A DNA stretch of 64,000 nt, from assembly GCA_003550325.1 (NCBI GenBank), contig QKWP01000006.1, positions 353,612 through 417,611 on the forward strand, written 5' to 3'. The DNA comes from Gigaspora rosea. Taxonomy: Eukaryota; Glomeromycota; Glomeromycetes; Diversisporales; Gigasporaceae. Shown here in pieces: positions 1 through 9,220 of this stretch. The position numbers were made by a program, and so were the translations under genes. The notes under the pieces are model-generated. The model searched no databases, was not told where the DNA came from, and worked only from the letters and a program-made list of their open reading frames with translations. The first letter of the stretch is position 1. Each line of letters begins with the position of its first letter.

Positions 1-904
1 ATATCATAAAGTTTTTCTGGGTTGACCAAAAATTTTCTAGGTTGCACAAAATCTCCAATTCTGATTGGTCAATTTGTGTAAATTTATAAGTTAGTTTTAT
101 TACTAAATTTCAATAACCAATCTTTAAAATTTTATAGCTTACTGAGTTTTAACCAATTTTAATGATTTTACTTTATTAGAATCAGAAAAACCTGCTCTAC
201 AAACTTGGTTTAAAATATAATTAATTGACTTATTATAATTTTTCATAAAATTTAAATATAAAAAAATTTACCATTAAGTTTATATATAATTTTAAAATAG
301 TACCCTCTACCCTTAATAAAACAAACATAATCTAGTGATCCAAATGAAATGATTTTGGTATCATTGGATTCATCTCATAGAGACGAATCGAATAGTACCA
401 AAATCATCCAGATTGGACCACTGGATCATAATATATTCAAGTTGTTGTAAAATTTTATATATATACATATGGATTTTTTTATATAGTAGAGGGGGGTCCA
501 GCGCTACTATGAGGGGTACATAACGTTATTTATAGATACCTCCTTAGGGCATGCTGGTAGGTTTTTCCTTCAATTAGGCAAGTAGTAGTGAGCAGGAGGT
601 CTCATAGAGGTTTTGACAGTAAATCCTTCTTCATAGTAATTAGACCTTGGAATTACATATGTAGTTTGCGGTCTTAACGTTGTATGAATATAAGTATTAA
701 ATGCATCATCAAACTAGGCATCTAATTGTTTAAGTTCTTTAAGTAATTGTTTTAATTCAACTGATATTATTGTCGATTGTTTACTTCAATCTTGTAGTCT
801 ATTACTGGGCTTGTATAAATTCTTTGTTTCGCATAGGCAGAGTAGTTCAATCTTACAGTCACCACCAATTGTGGAGAGCAAAACTATTGGGTTAGATAAT
901 AAAT
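1..904. other. AT-rich spacer without a gene
   Basis: No coding frame with recognisable protein similarity is visible on either strand. The only structure is the short inverted repeat at 333-425, listed separately. The rest is AT-rich with homopolymer runs. Confidence 0.6.
333..425. repeat. Short foldback, about 93 bp
   Basis: The left arm begins TAGTGATCC and runs to ATGATTTTGGTA. The right arm is its imperfect reverse complement and ends GGACCACTGGA, with roughly 22 of 29 positions pairing. The ends resemble hAT termini (YAGTGRTCC). Both flanks contain CATAAT but no clean 8-bp duplication was found. Probably a degraded MITE. Confidence 0.5.
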
Positions 905-1121
905 GTCACGGATGATCATGAAATTGGATAATGGTGAAAATTGAATCTATTTTATGTACGATTTTTAGGACCTTTTTTGTTAAATTTTTTTTTTATAGTT
1001 GAATTAGGATTTAGGGCAAGGGTTATTAATAAAAGGGTATAGGTGGATTTTGGTAGTGTTTATATTTTCAAATTGAGACCCCCAAATTTCACCATCATCT
1101 GATTTCACGATCATCCGCGAC
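905..1121. mobile_element. 217-bp MITE with about 39-bp TIRs and 7-bp duplication
   Basis: The left terminus reads GTCACGGATGATCATGAAAT and the right terminus is its near reverse complement, ending GATCATCCGCGAC, with about 32 of 39 positions matching. AATAAAT occurs immediately outside both ends (898-904 and 1122-1128), consistent with a target-site duplication. There is no ORF inside, so it is non-autonomous. Superfamily is not assigned. Confidence 0.65.
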
Positions 1122-1128
1122 AATAAAT

Positions 1129-1757
1129 ACAACTAACAACACTACTAACTATCCAAACAAATGTCCTATAAGCACGCAAAACTCTAGTTTCTCGCATCAG
1201 CAGGCAGAAAGAGGCGTGGAAGATTTGGTCCGGGTCTCGAGGTACTTTGGGTCTTGGCAGAAATCGATCAGCAGGTGATGTAATGGTGTCATGTGATTAC
1301 GTGATTACTATAGCGTATCGGAGGGGTTACTAGTTTATGAACTATAACAGTTTATTAATTCAAGAGATATCAGAGTAACTATTAGAGCTAACACTTCTAC
1401 TCTTATTTCGAAGGTTATCACTCTACAATATTGAACTATAACTTTTCACTGAGTTATTTGTTCCTCAAACTCAAGTAAGTGTTTAAACTAGAACTCTCTG
1501 AGTTATACTTGTTTTGAGTTATCCTTTATTGAGACGAAAAAGAGAGGGTTTAAATACTTTTCACCCTCTTAATAAATACATGAAATTTAGATTATATTTA
1601 CTAACTCTATTTAATTCTATAGATTCGTTTCTATCGACGATTTCCTTACTATGACCTCATCGTTTTGGGGCAGAGGTGGCATTACTAAGCCCCAAGGCAT
1701 AAGTGTTGTTCACAACTCTTCGCCTTAGTACTAACTCTACCTTTACTTTACCGCTTA
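1129..1757. other. Non-coding sequence abutting the truncated pol
   Basis: Homology to the reverse transcriptase stops at about 1758 and this sequence takes over. It holds AT-rich text with an AATAAATA-type motif near 1572. It does not resemble the LTR sequence at 6731 onward. It could be the edge of another element, but no terminus could be defined. Confidence 0.4.
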
Positions 1758-2475
1758 CCATTAGTCTTTGGAACGTAGCAGGGGCATTACAAAGTCCAAA
1801 AAGCATCACATTGAACTCATAAGTTCCATAGCGAGTTATATAAGCAGTCTTTTCTTTATCACGAGGGTGTATAGCTACTTGCCAATATCCACTTGCAAGA
1901 TCCAAAGTGGAAAACCAATGCGATCCAGCAAGAGTATTTAACATTTCATCAATACGAGGTAGAGGGTATGCATCCTTTTTAGTAACATTGTTAAGTTTTC
2001 GGTAGTCTATACAGAAGCGTAATTTGCCATTTTTCTTTTTGACTAGAACAACAGGGGAAGTCCAGGGACTATTCGAAGGACAGATAAGTTTATGTTTCAT
2101 CATTCGTTGGATTTCCTCTTTAATAAATGTCTGTTCACTTGGGGGTATAGAATAAGGTCTAGAGCAAATGGGTGGTACATCTTCTGTAAAAATACGATGA
2201 GAAGCTAAGTCAGTTCTTCCTAATTCATTAATGTCTATTGCGAAAATGTCTGCAAAATTTCTCAAATAAGTGTCTAAATTTAAGTCCTTGGTCTGCAGCA
2301 AAAGGACCTGTATTTAATGAAGTAGTTGGGGACAACATATATTCCTCATAGGGGATAAGAGTGTCTATACTATATAAAGGGGTAGGTACTAAATTTATAG
2401 GGTGTTCAGGGGGTTTAAGAGGTCTGTTAATACAGTTGTCTAAGTCAACAGGTAGTTTGCCATCATGCCTAGGAT
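1758..2475 (-). pseudogene. Ty3/gypsy reverse transcriptase, N-terminal half
   Basis: The frame contains the hallmark gypsy RT blocks: a primer-grip-like NSPWTSPVVLVKKK stretch, RFCIDYRKLN, the motif A segment STLDLASGYWQV with its catalytic Asp, and FGLCNAPATFQ. Homology stops right after FQRLM, so the catalytic YxDD motif is absent. The stretch 2480-2260 is in a different frame from the regions on either side, which implies two compensating indels. The longest uninterrupted frame begins with TTG, not ATG, because this was the interior of a polyprotein. Inactive. Confidence 0.9.
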
Positions 2476-3084
2476 TATCTAAAAATTTGTATTTGTGAAC
2501 AGAATAGCGAGGGTTTTAGTTCTTTGTTGTAGGTACTGGGTGTCTTGGTAAATAAGGCGAAGCAATTGTTGATTAAAGTTTTTAAGCTTTTGGACTTGTT
2601 GTTGAAGTTGTTCAATGGTCTGGTTCTGTTGAACAACTTGTTGTTGTAATGTTTCAAAAACTTCGATAGTAACAATAGTTTGGTCATTTTGAGTAGGTTC
2701 TAGAAGTATAGTGTCTGGTTCTGGTTCGAATATTGGTGGTGGTGGAGGTACACATTCTGTACAGTATCCATCATGTTCATCAAGTTCTTCCTGGTGCTTA
2801 ACATGAAGACATTCCTTGCAGAGGTCAATAGGGGTGTCTGAGAAGTTGCTTCTAAAGTTAGCAAGAGCAGTTTCTTTACAAAATTCGGGATGGCTATTGT
2901 CAAAGGAAACTTCAAGAGTCTGTTGTAATTGAAATTCTTCATCCTCTTCTAATATTCCATGTTCAGCATGAAGTACCTATTGCATTTCTTCCTGACTCCA
3001 AGTTTGGTTAATACGATCAGTCATTAAAGGTTCTAAGGCTTCAGTCAGGCCTTGGTCTAATTCTTGTAAGAAAATCTTTGCAAG
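2476..3084 (-). pseudogene. Gag-Pol linker: Cys pairs, Pro run, coiled coil
   Basis: In the same frame as protease and zinc knuckles this segment encodes an acidic stretch, two CxxC pairs (CKEC near 2809-2820 and CTEC further on), a run of five prolines, then a Gln-rich heptad region (ETLQQQVVQQNQ and following) that should form a coiled coil. It ends just before the frameshifted RT start. A Cys-pair plus coiled-coil spacer at this position is not part of the standard gypsy Pol layout. It may serve multimerisation or nucleic-acid binding (inference). Confidence 0.6.
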
Positions 3085-4071
3085 TCAGAAGATACGAGTC
3101 TGGTTCATTTCATACTGAGATCCAGCACTTCTGTTGGATTCAGTGTAATGTCTGATTCTGGTCCACAAATTATAATTTGAATTGTAAAGAACATCCTGTC
3201 CTGCTTTATAAGCATAGAGGTGTTCAAGGTCACAAAACCAAATGGCTTGTTCCAGGCTTTCTAAATTATTCATCTTAGAGGTAGGTCTAGTTTCTCCACA
3301 GATTTTATATTGGACAAAGGTTCTGCATCCTTCTCTATGAATATAATAATATATGCGTTGAGGGTCATCAGGAGGGAGTTCATAATAATAGTCAGAGATA
3401 CATCCTCGGCAAACAAATTGATTGTTAAGAACTTGGAGGTCTTCTGGTCTATTTGGTTTCTTGCAGTGACAGCAGTGGTGAGTACGCCTTGTACTAAAGT
3501 TGTACATTCTACGGGCTTCAATATCATTAGGATTACATCCACATTGACAGATTCGGTTCTGTTCCTTAAGGGCTCTAAAAGAACAGTTAACGGCAATATG
3601 TCCAGTTGCTCTACAAGTATGACAGATATTTTCAGGACAGTTTCGATACAAATGGTCATTACCATTGCAGGTATGGCAAGAGGTCCATTTCAGTACTTGT
3701 TGGAGGCAGTGGACAGCAATATGTCCAGTTTGTTGGCAACGGTTACAACGGTTGGTAGGGCAGTTAGCAAAGAAATGTTTAGGTGAGCCACAATTGCCAC
3801 ATACACGAGGGTTAGGTGGGGCACGCTTTCTATGTCTAGGTTAATGAATAATCCATAGGTTGGTATCATCATCAGAGGTAGAGGTAATGTCTAATTCTTG
3901 TGTGGTAATAAAAGCATAAGCTTCTTGAGGGACTAAGTATTCCTGTTCAAAGGTGTCTAACTCAGCAGGGTCAGTAACAGTAGGTTGTGAAGGTAATGGT
4001 TGGTTGCTTTCATAGGAGGTAGGGATGGTATGTTTCTTGTTTTTCCATTTAAAAGAGTAGCATCCATTTTT
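3085..4071 (-). pseudogene. Four CCHC zinc knuckles plus Cys-rich module
   Basis: Between protease and RT the frame encodes four consecutive CCHC knuckles (CX2CX4HX4C): CGNCGSPKHFFANC, CNRCQQTGHIAVHC, CHTCNGNDHLYRNC and CHTCRATGHIAVNC. A Cys-rich block follows (CQCGC, HHCCHCK, CRGC), then a conserved tail with LYAYKA and YNLWTR. CCHC knuckles bind single-stranded nucleic acid in Gag nucleocapsids; here they are additional to the knuckle in the nucleocapsid at about 4830. In-frame stops sit at 4072, 3841 and 3085. A diverged copy of the module occurs at 25684-26452. Confidence 0.8.
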
Positions 4072-4431
4072 TCAATTATAACTGGCTTCAACTTTCTTTG
4101 ACCAGTTATTTCTAAGCAATAATGAGTAAGAGGTAGCAGGGACTACTTCAACGGTAATAAGAACAATAGCACTATCTATTTCTATAGGTAAGTCTCGAAT
4201 AATTCCCAAAGAACGAGAAGGGGTTCCAGTAGCAGGTATGATAAGGCTAAGAGAGGCTTGTTCTATTTTTAATCCTAGATCTTGGACTAATTGGTGTGTG
4301 ATCATGCTGATATAGGCTCCACTGTCAATAATAGCTTCTTGTAGTTTTTGATGGATTTTAATATTACATTTGATAGGTGTAGTATAAGCAAATGTCTGGA
4401 TCAAGTTAGCAGTTTTAGCTTCTTCGTACAA
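4072..4431 (-). pseudogene. Retropepsin-like aspartic protease
   Basis: The frame shows the active-site motif IIDSGAYISMI (D-S-G) and a downstream hydrophobic flap-like and strand pattern ending LLLRNNW, as in gypsy proteases that follow a nucleocapsid knuckle. In active elements it cleaves Gag-Pol. The open stretch begins at TTG because this is polyprotein interior; the frame extends upstream. A TAA terminates it at 4072, after which the same frame resumes toward the zinc knuckles. Decayed. Confidence 0.8.
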
Positions 4432-5019
4432 GTAAGAGGATAGAGCAGTACGAACAGAAGGGTTGTCTAGAAATGTTTCCCATTTTTGTGGATTGAGAGG
4501 TTGGTTGGTAGTAGTAGTAGAAGGAGTTCCATCAAGATAATTAACATTTTTGTAGTAGGGTGAGGGAGTTCAGTTGCTAGGTCTCCAAGAATAAGATTAG
4601 TCTCGACTTCTAGAGCGGTAGTCATCTCGATCATTGTGATTATCTCTATTTCTGGAGCAGCTTCAATCTCTATTGTAATAATCTCGGTCTCTATTGTCTT
4701 GACTCCTAGATCTGTTTCTATAAGAGTCACGTCGATAGTTGTTATTGTTGGACTGTCTGTTTTTTCCTCGTTCATTACTTTGATTCTTCTTTTTAAGACG
4801 ACAATGTGCAATAAAGTGTCCAGTTCGACCACAATAATAGCAGGTAGGAGGTTGTTTGATTGGATTGGCTTGTTTAGAAGAATCAGCATAGTTCACAGAG
4901 AGGCTGGCAGGTGGTTGCTTCTGGGCAAGATTAATACTAAGTTGAGCAATTTGTTTGGTTAGTTGTTTAATAGCATGGTCTGTATTTGTATTAGAAGTTG
5001 CCATAAGTTTTCCAGTTTC
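4432..5019 (-). pseudogene. Gag nucleocapsid: CCHC knuckle and Arg-rich tail
   Basis: The frame carries one zinc knuckle, CYYCGRTGHFIAHC, followed by a basic Arg/Ser/Asp-rich tail (YRNRSRSQDNRDRD). Both are features of retroelement nucleocapsid that bind genomic RNA. A TAG at 5020-5022 separates it from capsid in the same frame, and stops below 4665 break the stretch leading to the protease. An overlapping ATG frame at 4467-4889 is a shadow. Confidence 0.8.
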
Positions 5020-5589
5020 CTATTTACGAGCAGTTTTTATTGCAGCATCAAGATTAGCAGGTTCGGAGGTTTGTACATTTATAGCAAACTCAGGACAAAG
5101 GCCTTGAATAAAGAGTTGGATTACAAAGACATCAGAGAAGGCATCGTCAGGGTCAACGCGTCGCTTCAGTTTTCTAAACTTGTTAATATAGTCATCAACT
5201 GAGTTGGCACCTTGTTTGATATCAAAAAGTTGCTTTTGCCACAGAACTTTTTGTTTTGGGGTTACGAATCGGTCTAAAAACAGATGTTTAAAACTAGTAT
5301 CTGCATTGTCCTTATCGCTAAAAGCAGTAGGTTTAGTTGCAAGAGAAGAAAACCAGTCTAGAGCAATTCCTTTCAAATATACAGGAACAAGTTCTAATTT
5401 CCGGGCAGCATTCCATCGATTGGCAATAGCAGTACACTTAAACTCGGAGTACCATTCGAGTGGGTCTTGGGTTCCATTGCCATTAAAGAAATTTACAGGG
5501 AGGACATTCTTTTCAACTCCTCCATGTACAAATGCAGCAGCTAGGGTATTAATAGCATTAGCAGCGTCAGCGATAGCTTGTTCAGCCAT
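5020..5589 (-). pseudogene. Gag capsid (Retrotrans_gag family)
   Basis: This 189-residue stretch has the Retrotrans_gag pattern: VNFFNGNGTQDPLEWYSEF, ALDWFSSL, FLDRFVTPKQ, and QGANSVDDYINKFRKLKRRV with the VDDYINKF signature. In the family it assembles the virus-like particle. The ATG at 5587-5589 is probably an internal Met, because the frame continues upstream through stops at 5638 and 5731 into a Gag N-terminal region beginning at 6401. Confidence 0.87.
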
Positions 5590-6401
5590 AATAGGAGGTG
5601 GGTTCTCTACAGGTGAGGTTAAAGAAGGTTCTTGGTCTTATTCACTAGTTTCTTCAGTAGTGTCTGGTAAAAGTCTATCTAGATTAAAAGTAGAGGTAGT
5701 TTTAAAGAAGTTTTCAAGGTCTATTTTGGCTCAATTAGGTATTATAGTTGTAGGACTTGCAGGTAGGCTAGTATGTTAGGGTATGAGAACTAGTAACACT
5801 ATTATCTTCACTGTAAGGGGTAGATTAAAACCAAGAGGAGTAGTTGGACATGTTTCAGGAAGGGTAAGAAGAGGTACAGTATTAAAAGTATTGTTAGATC
5901 CTTCAACAATAGAATATCCTAAGTCTGGATATTGAGGATTATAGTTTTTAGTATCGGTGTCTAAGTATGGGTCAAAAGTAGTATAGTCCGCAAAATCAAG
6001 AGGAAGTAAAGTAGTGCGATGAGTAAAATGTTGGAGAATAGCAAGAGCAATTTCTCTTGGGTTGTCAAGTTCTATTTGATATGGGCAGCTAAAAATAATA
6101 TCTCAAATACAAGCACGGAAGTAGCAGGGTCTCTATTAGCAGTCAGACGAATAAAGTTTCCAGTAGTTTGAGAGATATAGGAATTAGCAAAGTAGGTACC
6201 AGAATACCAATGCCAAAATTTTCCAAAAGGTGTTCGAGCAAAAACACGACCACTAGTGCGAGGGGGATGATAACACTCTTGACAAGAAAGATCAGGAGCA
6301 CGTAGTTGGAGACTGTGAAATGGAAGAGCAGAGTTTTGATGATGTTCTACTAGGTAGTTTCTAATATGTCGATTATATAATTCGTTAATATCAGTAGTCA
6401 T
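5590..6401 (-). pseudogene. Gag N-terminal region, frameshifted
   Basis: An ATG at 6399-6401 opens a frame beginning MTTDINELYN and running to a stop at 6072. A frameshift near 6100 then moves the reading into the capsid frame, which continues toward the capsid ATG with stops at 5776, 5731 and 5638. The segment has no domain I recognise; it contains a CQEC pair and an aromatic stretch WHWYSGTYFANSY. Its position just downstream of the leader and primer-binding site makes 6401 the likely translation start of Gag-Pol. Confidence 0.6.
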
Positions 6402-6481
6402 ATGCTTTATGACTCCTGACTAAATCTAAAAATAATTAATTGTTAGTAATATCTTGTTAGTAAGTTTAGTTAAATAAATAG

Positions 6482-6660
6482 AATCCTTGGGCAAAGAGTC
6501 TTCCAGGATGAACAGCAGCAGCAAAAGTTATGAAAAATAAACAGCAATTACATAAATAAAGTCCTTGGGCAAAGAGTCTTCCAGGACGTACGGCAGCAGC
6601 AAATAGGTTTTATAGAGTCTCTGGGCAAAGTGACTTCCAGGACGAACAACAGCAGCTGGA
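6482..6660 (-). repeat. Three-copy leader repeat of the gypsy element
   Basis: A unit of about 42 bp with the core GGGCAAAGAGTCTTCCAGGA and an AGCAGCAGC tail occurs three times (from about 6483, 6562 and 6617), between the primer-binding site and gag. It lies in the 5' untranslated leader, where packaging signals sit in retroelements. A role there is inference. Confidence 0.65.
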
Positions 6661-6712
6661 GTGGTAGGGGTTTCTAAATATCTTCAATAATATCCAAATG
6701 TTTTAAATGTTT

Positions 6713-6728
6713 CCGCCAGAAGGCACCA
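6713..6728 (-). promoter_or_regulatory. tRNA primer-binding site of the gypsy element
   Basis: On the minus strand TGGTGCCTTCTGGCGG begins two bases after the LTR terminus (…CTGTAACA). A TGG start complementary to the universal tRNA CCA end at this position is the classical PBS. The matching tRNA was not identified. Confidence 0.65.
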
Positions 6729-6730
6729 AA

Positions 6731-7095
6731 TGTTACAGTAGGGAGGCCTTCTTTACTTCTTACTATAATGACGACACGGCTACAGAGATCCTTTATCAGT
6801 TTATAGCGGTGTCCAAGAGGTAGGTATAATTCCTTAGTCTGTAAGAAATTATATCTTCTCTAAGGGCAGTTCGTGAGGGTATTCAATGAGGAATTATCAA
6901 TTTTACTATTACTTGATAATAAACTTGGTGTTATTAAGATAAATAGTTTCTTTATTAATAATCTAGGATAGGGCTATCCTTAGGTTTCTGTTTCTAAGAA
7001 ATCCTGGTACAAGATGTATAATAAATATAAGAGAAGTAGGGTGTCTTGGTCTAGTTTAACTAAGGGAAATTCTGTGTCTTTAAATACATTTTAGA
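6731..7095 (-). repeat. 5' LTR, inner edge certain, outer edge not
   Basis: The plus strand reads TGTTACAGTAGGG from 6731, so the LTR ends …CTACTGTAACA on the minus strand, next to the PBS. The outer boundary is unresolved because the partner LTR is missing; the LTR may continue through the 9-bp array and end near 7490. Confidence 0.5.
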
Positions 7096-7317
7096 ATAAG
7101 CGTTATAAGCGTTGATTTACAATGATAAACACTATAATCTACAAGAGCAACATAAGCGTTATAAACGGTATAAGCGCTATAAGCGTCATAAGCGTTATAA
7201 GTGATATAAGCGCTATAAGCGTCATAAGCGTTATAAGTGGTATAAGCACTATAAGCGTTATAAGCGTTATAATCGTTATAAGCGTTATAATCAGTATAAG
7301 CGTTATAAGCGGTATTA
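7096..7317. repeat. 9-bp minisatellite, unit ATAAGCGTT
   Basis: About two dozen head-to-tail copies of a 9-bp unit with variants (ATAAGCGTC, ATAAGCGCT, ATAATCGTT, ATAAGTGRT). Because 9 is a multiple of three, an open frame of Ile/Ser/Val repeats (7122-7379) arises without being a gene. Confidence 0.9.
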
Positions 7318-7718
7318 ACTATTCTAAGTATCTAACTTCTCAAGATAATAATATAATACAATATAATAATAAAATATAATAAAAATGAAATAATAACATA
7401 ATAAGATAATATAATAAACTATTATTCTATAATAGTATTTCTACCTTTTATTGCGTGATTCGGTGTGATTCACCATGATTTACTATAATTCAACAAAGAG
7501 ACACTTGCTAGGAAGTTCTTTTGTTAATAAAGTGTTGTATCGATTGTTATTTTTTTTTAAGTTTGCTTAGACCCGAAAAATTCTGGTTTTACAGTACTAT
7601 GCTGTATAAATACTTGCATAACGTCAATCCCAGAAATCATCAGAAATGAAAGTCCCCCTACTGCAGTACTGTATAATGTTTTTAATAAAAGAAATCAGAT
7701 GTCCCATTTTTTTATATA
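7318..7718. other. AT-rich spacer, possibly outer LTR
   Basis: No gene. It starts with AT-rich low-complexity sequence and contains a short inverted pair around TACAGTACT (about 7595 and 7665) that could be a tiny degraded MITE. Confidence 0.4.
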
Positions 7719-8054
7719 GGGGTCTTCAATTAAAAGGGCCCATTTTTACATATATTTTATTTTGAGATATTTGAGTTTAATTATTTGTTTTGATTTTTGG
7801 ACTGATCCGGGATCAATCAAATTTCACGATATTGATTGGTTAAAGACGGCAGGTGACTATCAGGTAAACTTGTGACATGTTGACTCTACGCAGCCTCATG
7901 ACATTTTTCTTTTTACATTATCTTGATTTTTTATTATGTAAATTGACTTTCATTTATAATTAAAAGAAGTCGATCATGTCAAAATTTATATGAATCTAAC
8001 GAAAACTCATTTTTCAAAAAATGTAAAAATGGGCCCTTTTAATTGAAGACACCC
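7719..8054. mobile_element. 336-bp MITE, TIR GGGGTCTTCAATTAAAAGGG
   Basis: The left end GGGGTCTTCAATTAAAAGGG (continuing CCCATTTTTACAT) matches the reverse complement of the right end almost perfectly over about 33 bp. TATA-type sequence flanks both ends, so the duplication is probably short and TA-rich. No ORF inside. Confidence 0.8.
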
Positions 8055-8934
8055 ATATATTAGCTGGTTGGCATATTTAAACCAGTTTGTCAAAAATTGC
8101 AATCCGATTGACTTTTTTCAGTTCAGTTGATCGGTTGAATGGTTAATCAGATTTGATATTGGAACCCTAACTGGAATTGTTATTTCAGATACTATCTAAA
8201 TGTCTTGTTTTCTGAAATTTAAAAAATATATATTATAGTATATATTAGCAAATTCTGAAATTGTACAATAAAGTAAAGACATAACATTATACATATCCAT
8301 TAGTAAAGTACAGCTATTTCATAAACTATAATGCAGTAATGGGCAGGTTAAATCTTGCAAAATATACATGTTCATAGTATTTTTTTTATAACAAATTAAA
8401 AAAAATTTTTTTACAATAGTATTCTATACAGATCTCTGGAACTAAGTAAAAATACACCTTTTTTGTCAATTATGAAGCAACCACCTTATTAAAGGTTGCG
8501 GGATTAGGGTAAATTCTTAAACTATATATTGGAAATAATATAGCAAGCTATTTTTTTGTATCTTTGTAAAAAAATATTTTTTATATTTGGTAACTTGCAC
8601 AGAACTTTGGCATATAAAAATTTAATCTAGAAAATTCCGTAATACTTTGTTTATTACTTGCTATATTTGGTAATATCTGGACTGTATTATACTATGCTTA
8701 TTCTTTATATAACTAGAAGATTATCAATTAATAATTTGATTAATTGATTTACAGTATTTAGAACTTTAAAATTGGTAATACTATTACTGCAAAATAGCAC
8801 ACACTTGTATAGTATTTCAATTACCTGCGCAATATTTCAAGTACATACATAAGTACAATTTTGAAATTAACCTAGTTTTTATGCACCAAAGAGATTTTTG
8901 AAATAGCGCTCATGTATGTATATAAATGTTTATT
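8055..8934. other. AT-rich spacer
   Basis: No gene, RNA or clear repeat was seen. It ends at the LINE target-site duplication. Confidence 0.55.
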
Positions 8935-8948
8935 TGAAAATTAATATT
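8935..8948. repeat. LINE target-site duplication, 3' side
   Basis: TGAAAATTAATATT occurs here and identically at 13014-13027, bracketing the LINE. The last two T bases overlap the 12-T run that is the element's poly(A) tail on the minus strand. Confidence 0.9.
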
Positions 8949-9220
8949 TTTTTTTTTTGGTGTTAAGGTGAGGTTTTGCCTTTATCTTTATTAATAAAAT
9001 GTGTGAGATTCCTCATGGGGTTTCTCAGATTACAATTATTAATTATACAAGAATTAAGACTCAGACTATAGATAGAGTTATTTAATTTTTACCTAATTTA
9101 TCTGCAACCTAAACCTACTAGAGTGGTTAAAACTCATCTAGAATTGAATATGAAGAATAGAGTTAGTTGGAGAACTATATTTAATCCAGTTGTGTGACCA
9201 GATTTCTATTTTTCTGAGTG

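Larger units (their letters stand above)
1758..6730 (-). mobile_element. Decayed Ty3/gypsy retrotransposon, 3' truncated
   Basis: On the minus strand the order is LTR edge (6731), primer-binding site, leader repeats, gag (ATG at 6401), nucleocapsid, aspartic protease, zinc-knuckle/Cys-rich module, coiled coil, and the first half of reverse transcriptase. From about 6100 down to 2480 the coding segments lie in one frame, so the ancestor probably encoded a single Gag-Pol polyprotein. That frame is now cut by many stops (for example at 5776, 5731, 5638, 5020, 4072, 3841, 3085) and by frameshifts near 6100, 2480 and 2260. The YxDD box, RNase H, integrase and 3' LTR are missing, so the copy cannot be autonomous. 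The protease-before-RT order and the RT motifs fit Ty3/gypsy. Confidence 0.88.

Noticed and set aside
1129..1757. A 3' LTR of the gypsy element
   Set aside because: No similarity to the LTR sequence starting at 6731 could be seen, and homology to pol stops abruptly at 1758.
3310..3786. Plus-strand 158-codon frame opposite the zinc knuckles
   Set aside because: The minus strand carries clear CCHC motifs conserved at 25.7-26.4 kb, so the plus frame is a shadow.
7122..7379. Open frame of Ile/Ser/Val repeats on the plus strand
   Set aside because: It is simply the translation of the 9-bp ATAAGCGTT array and has no other coding signs.
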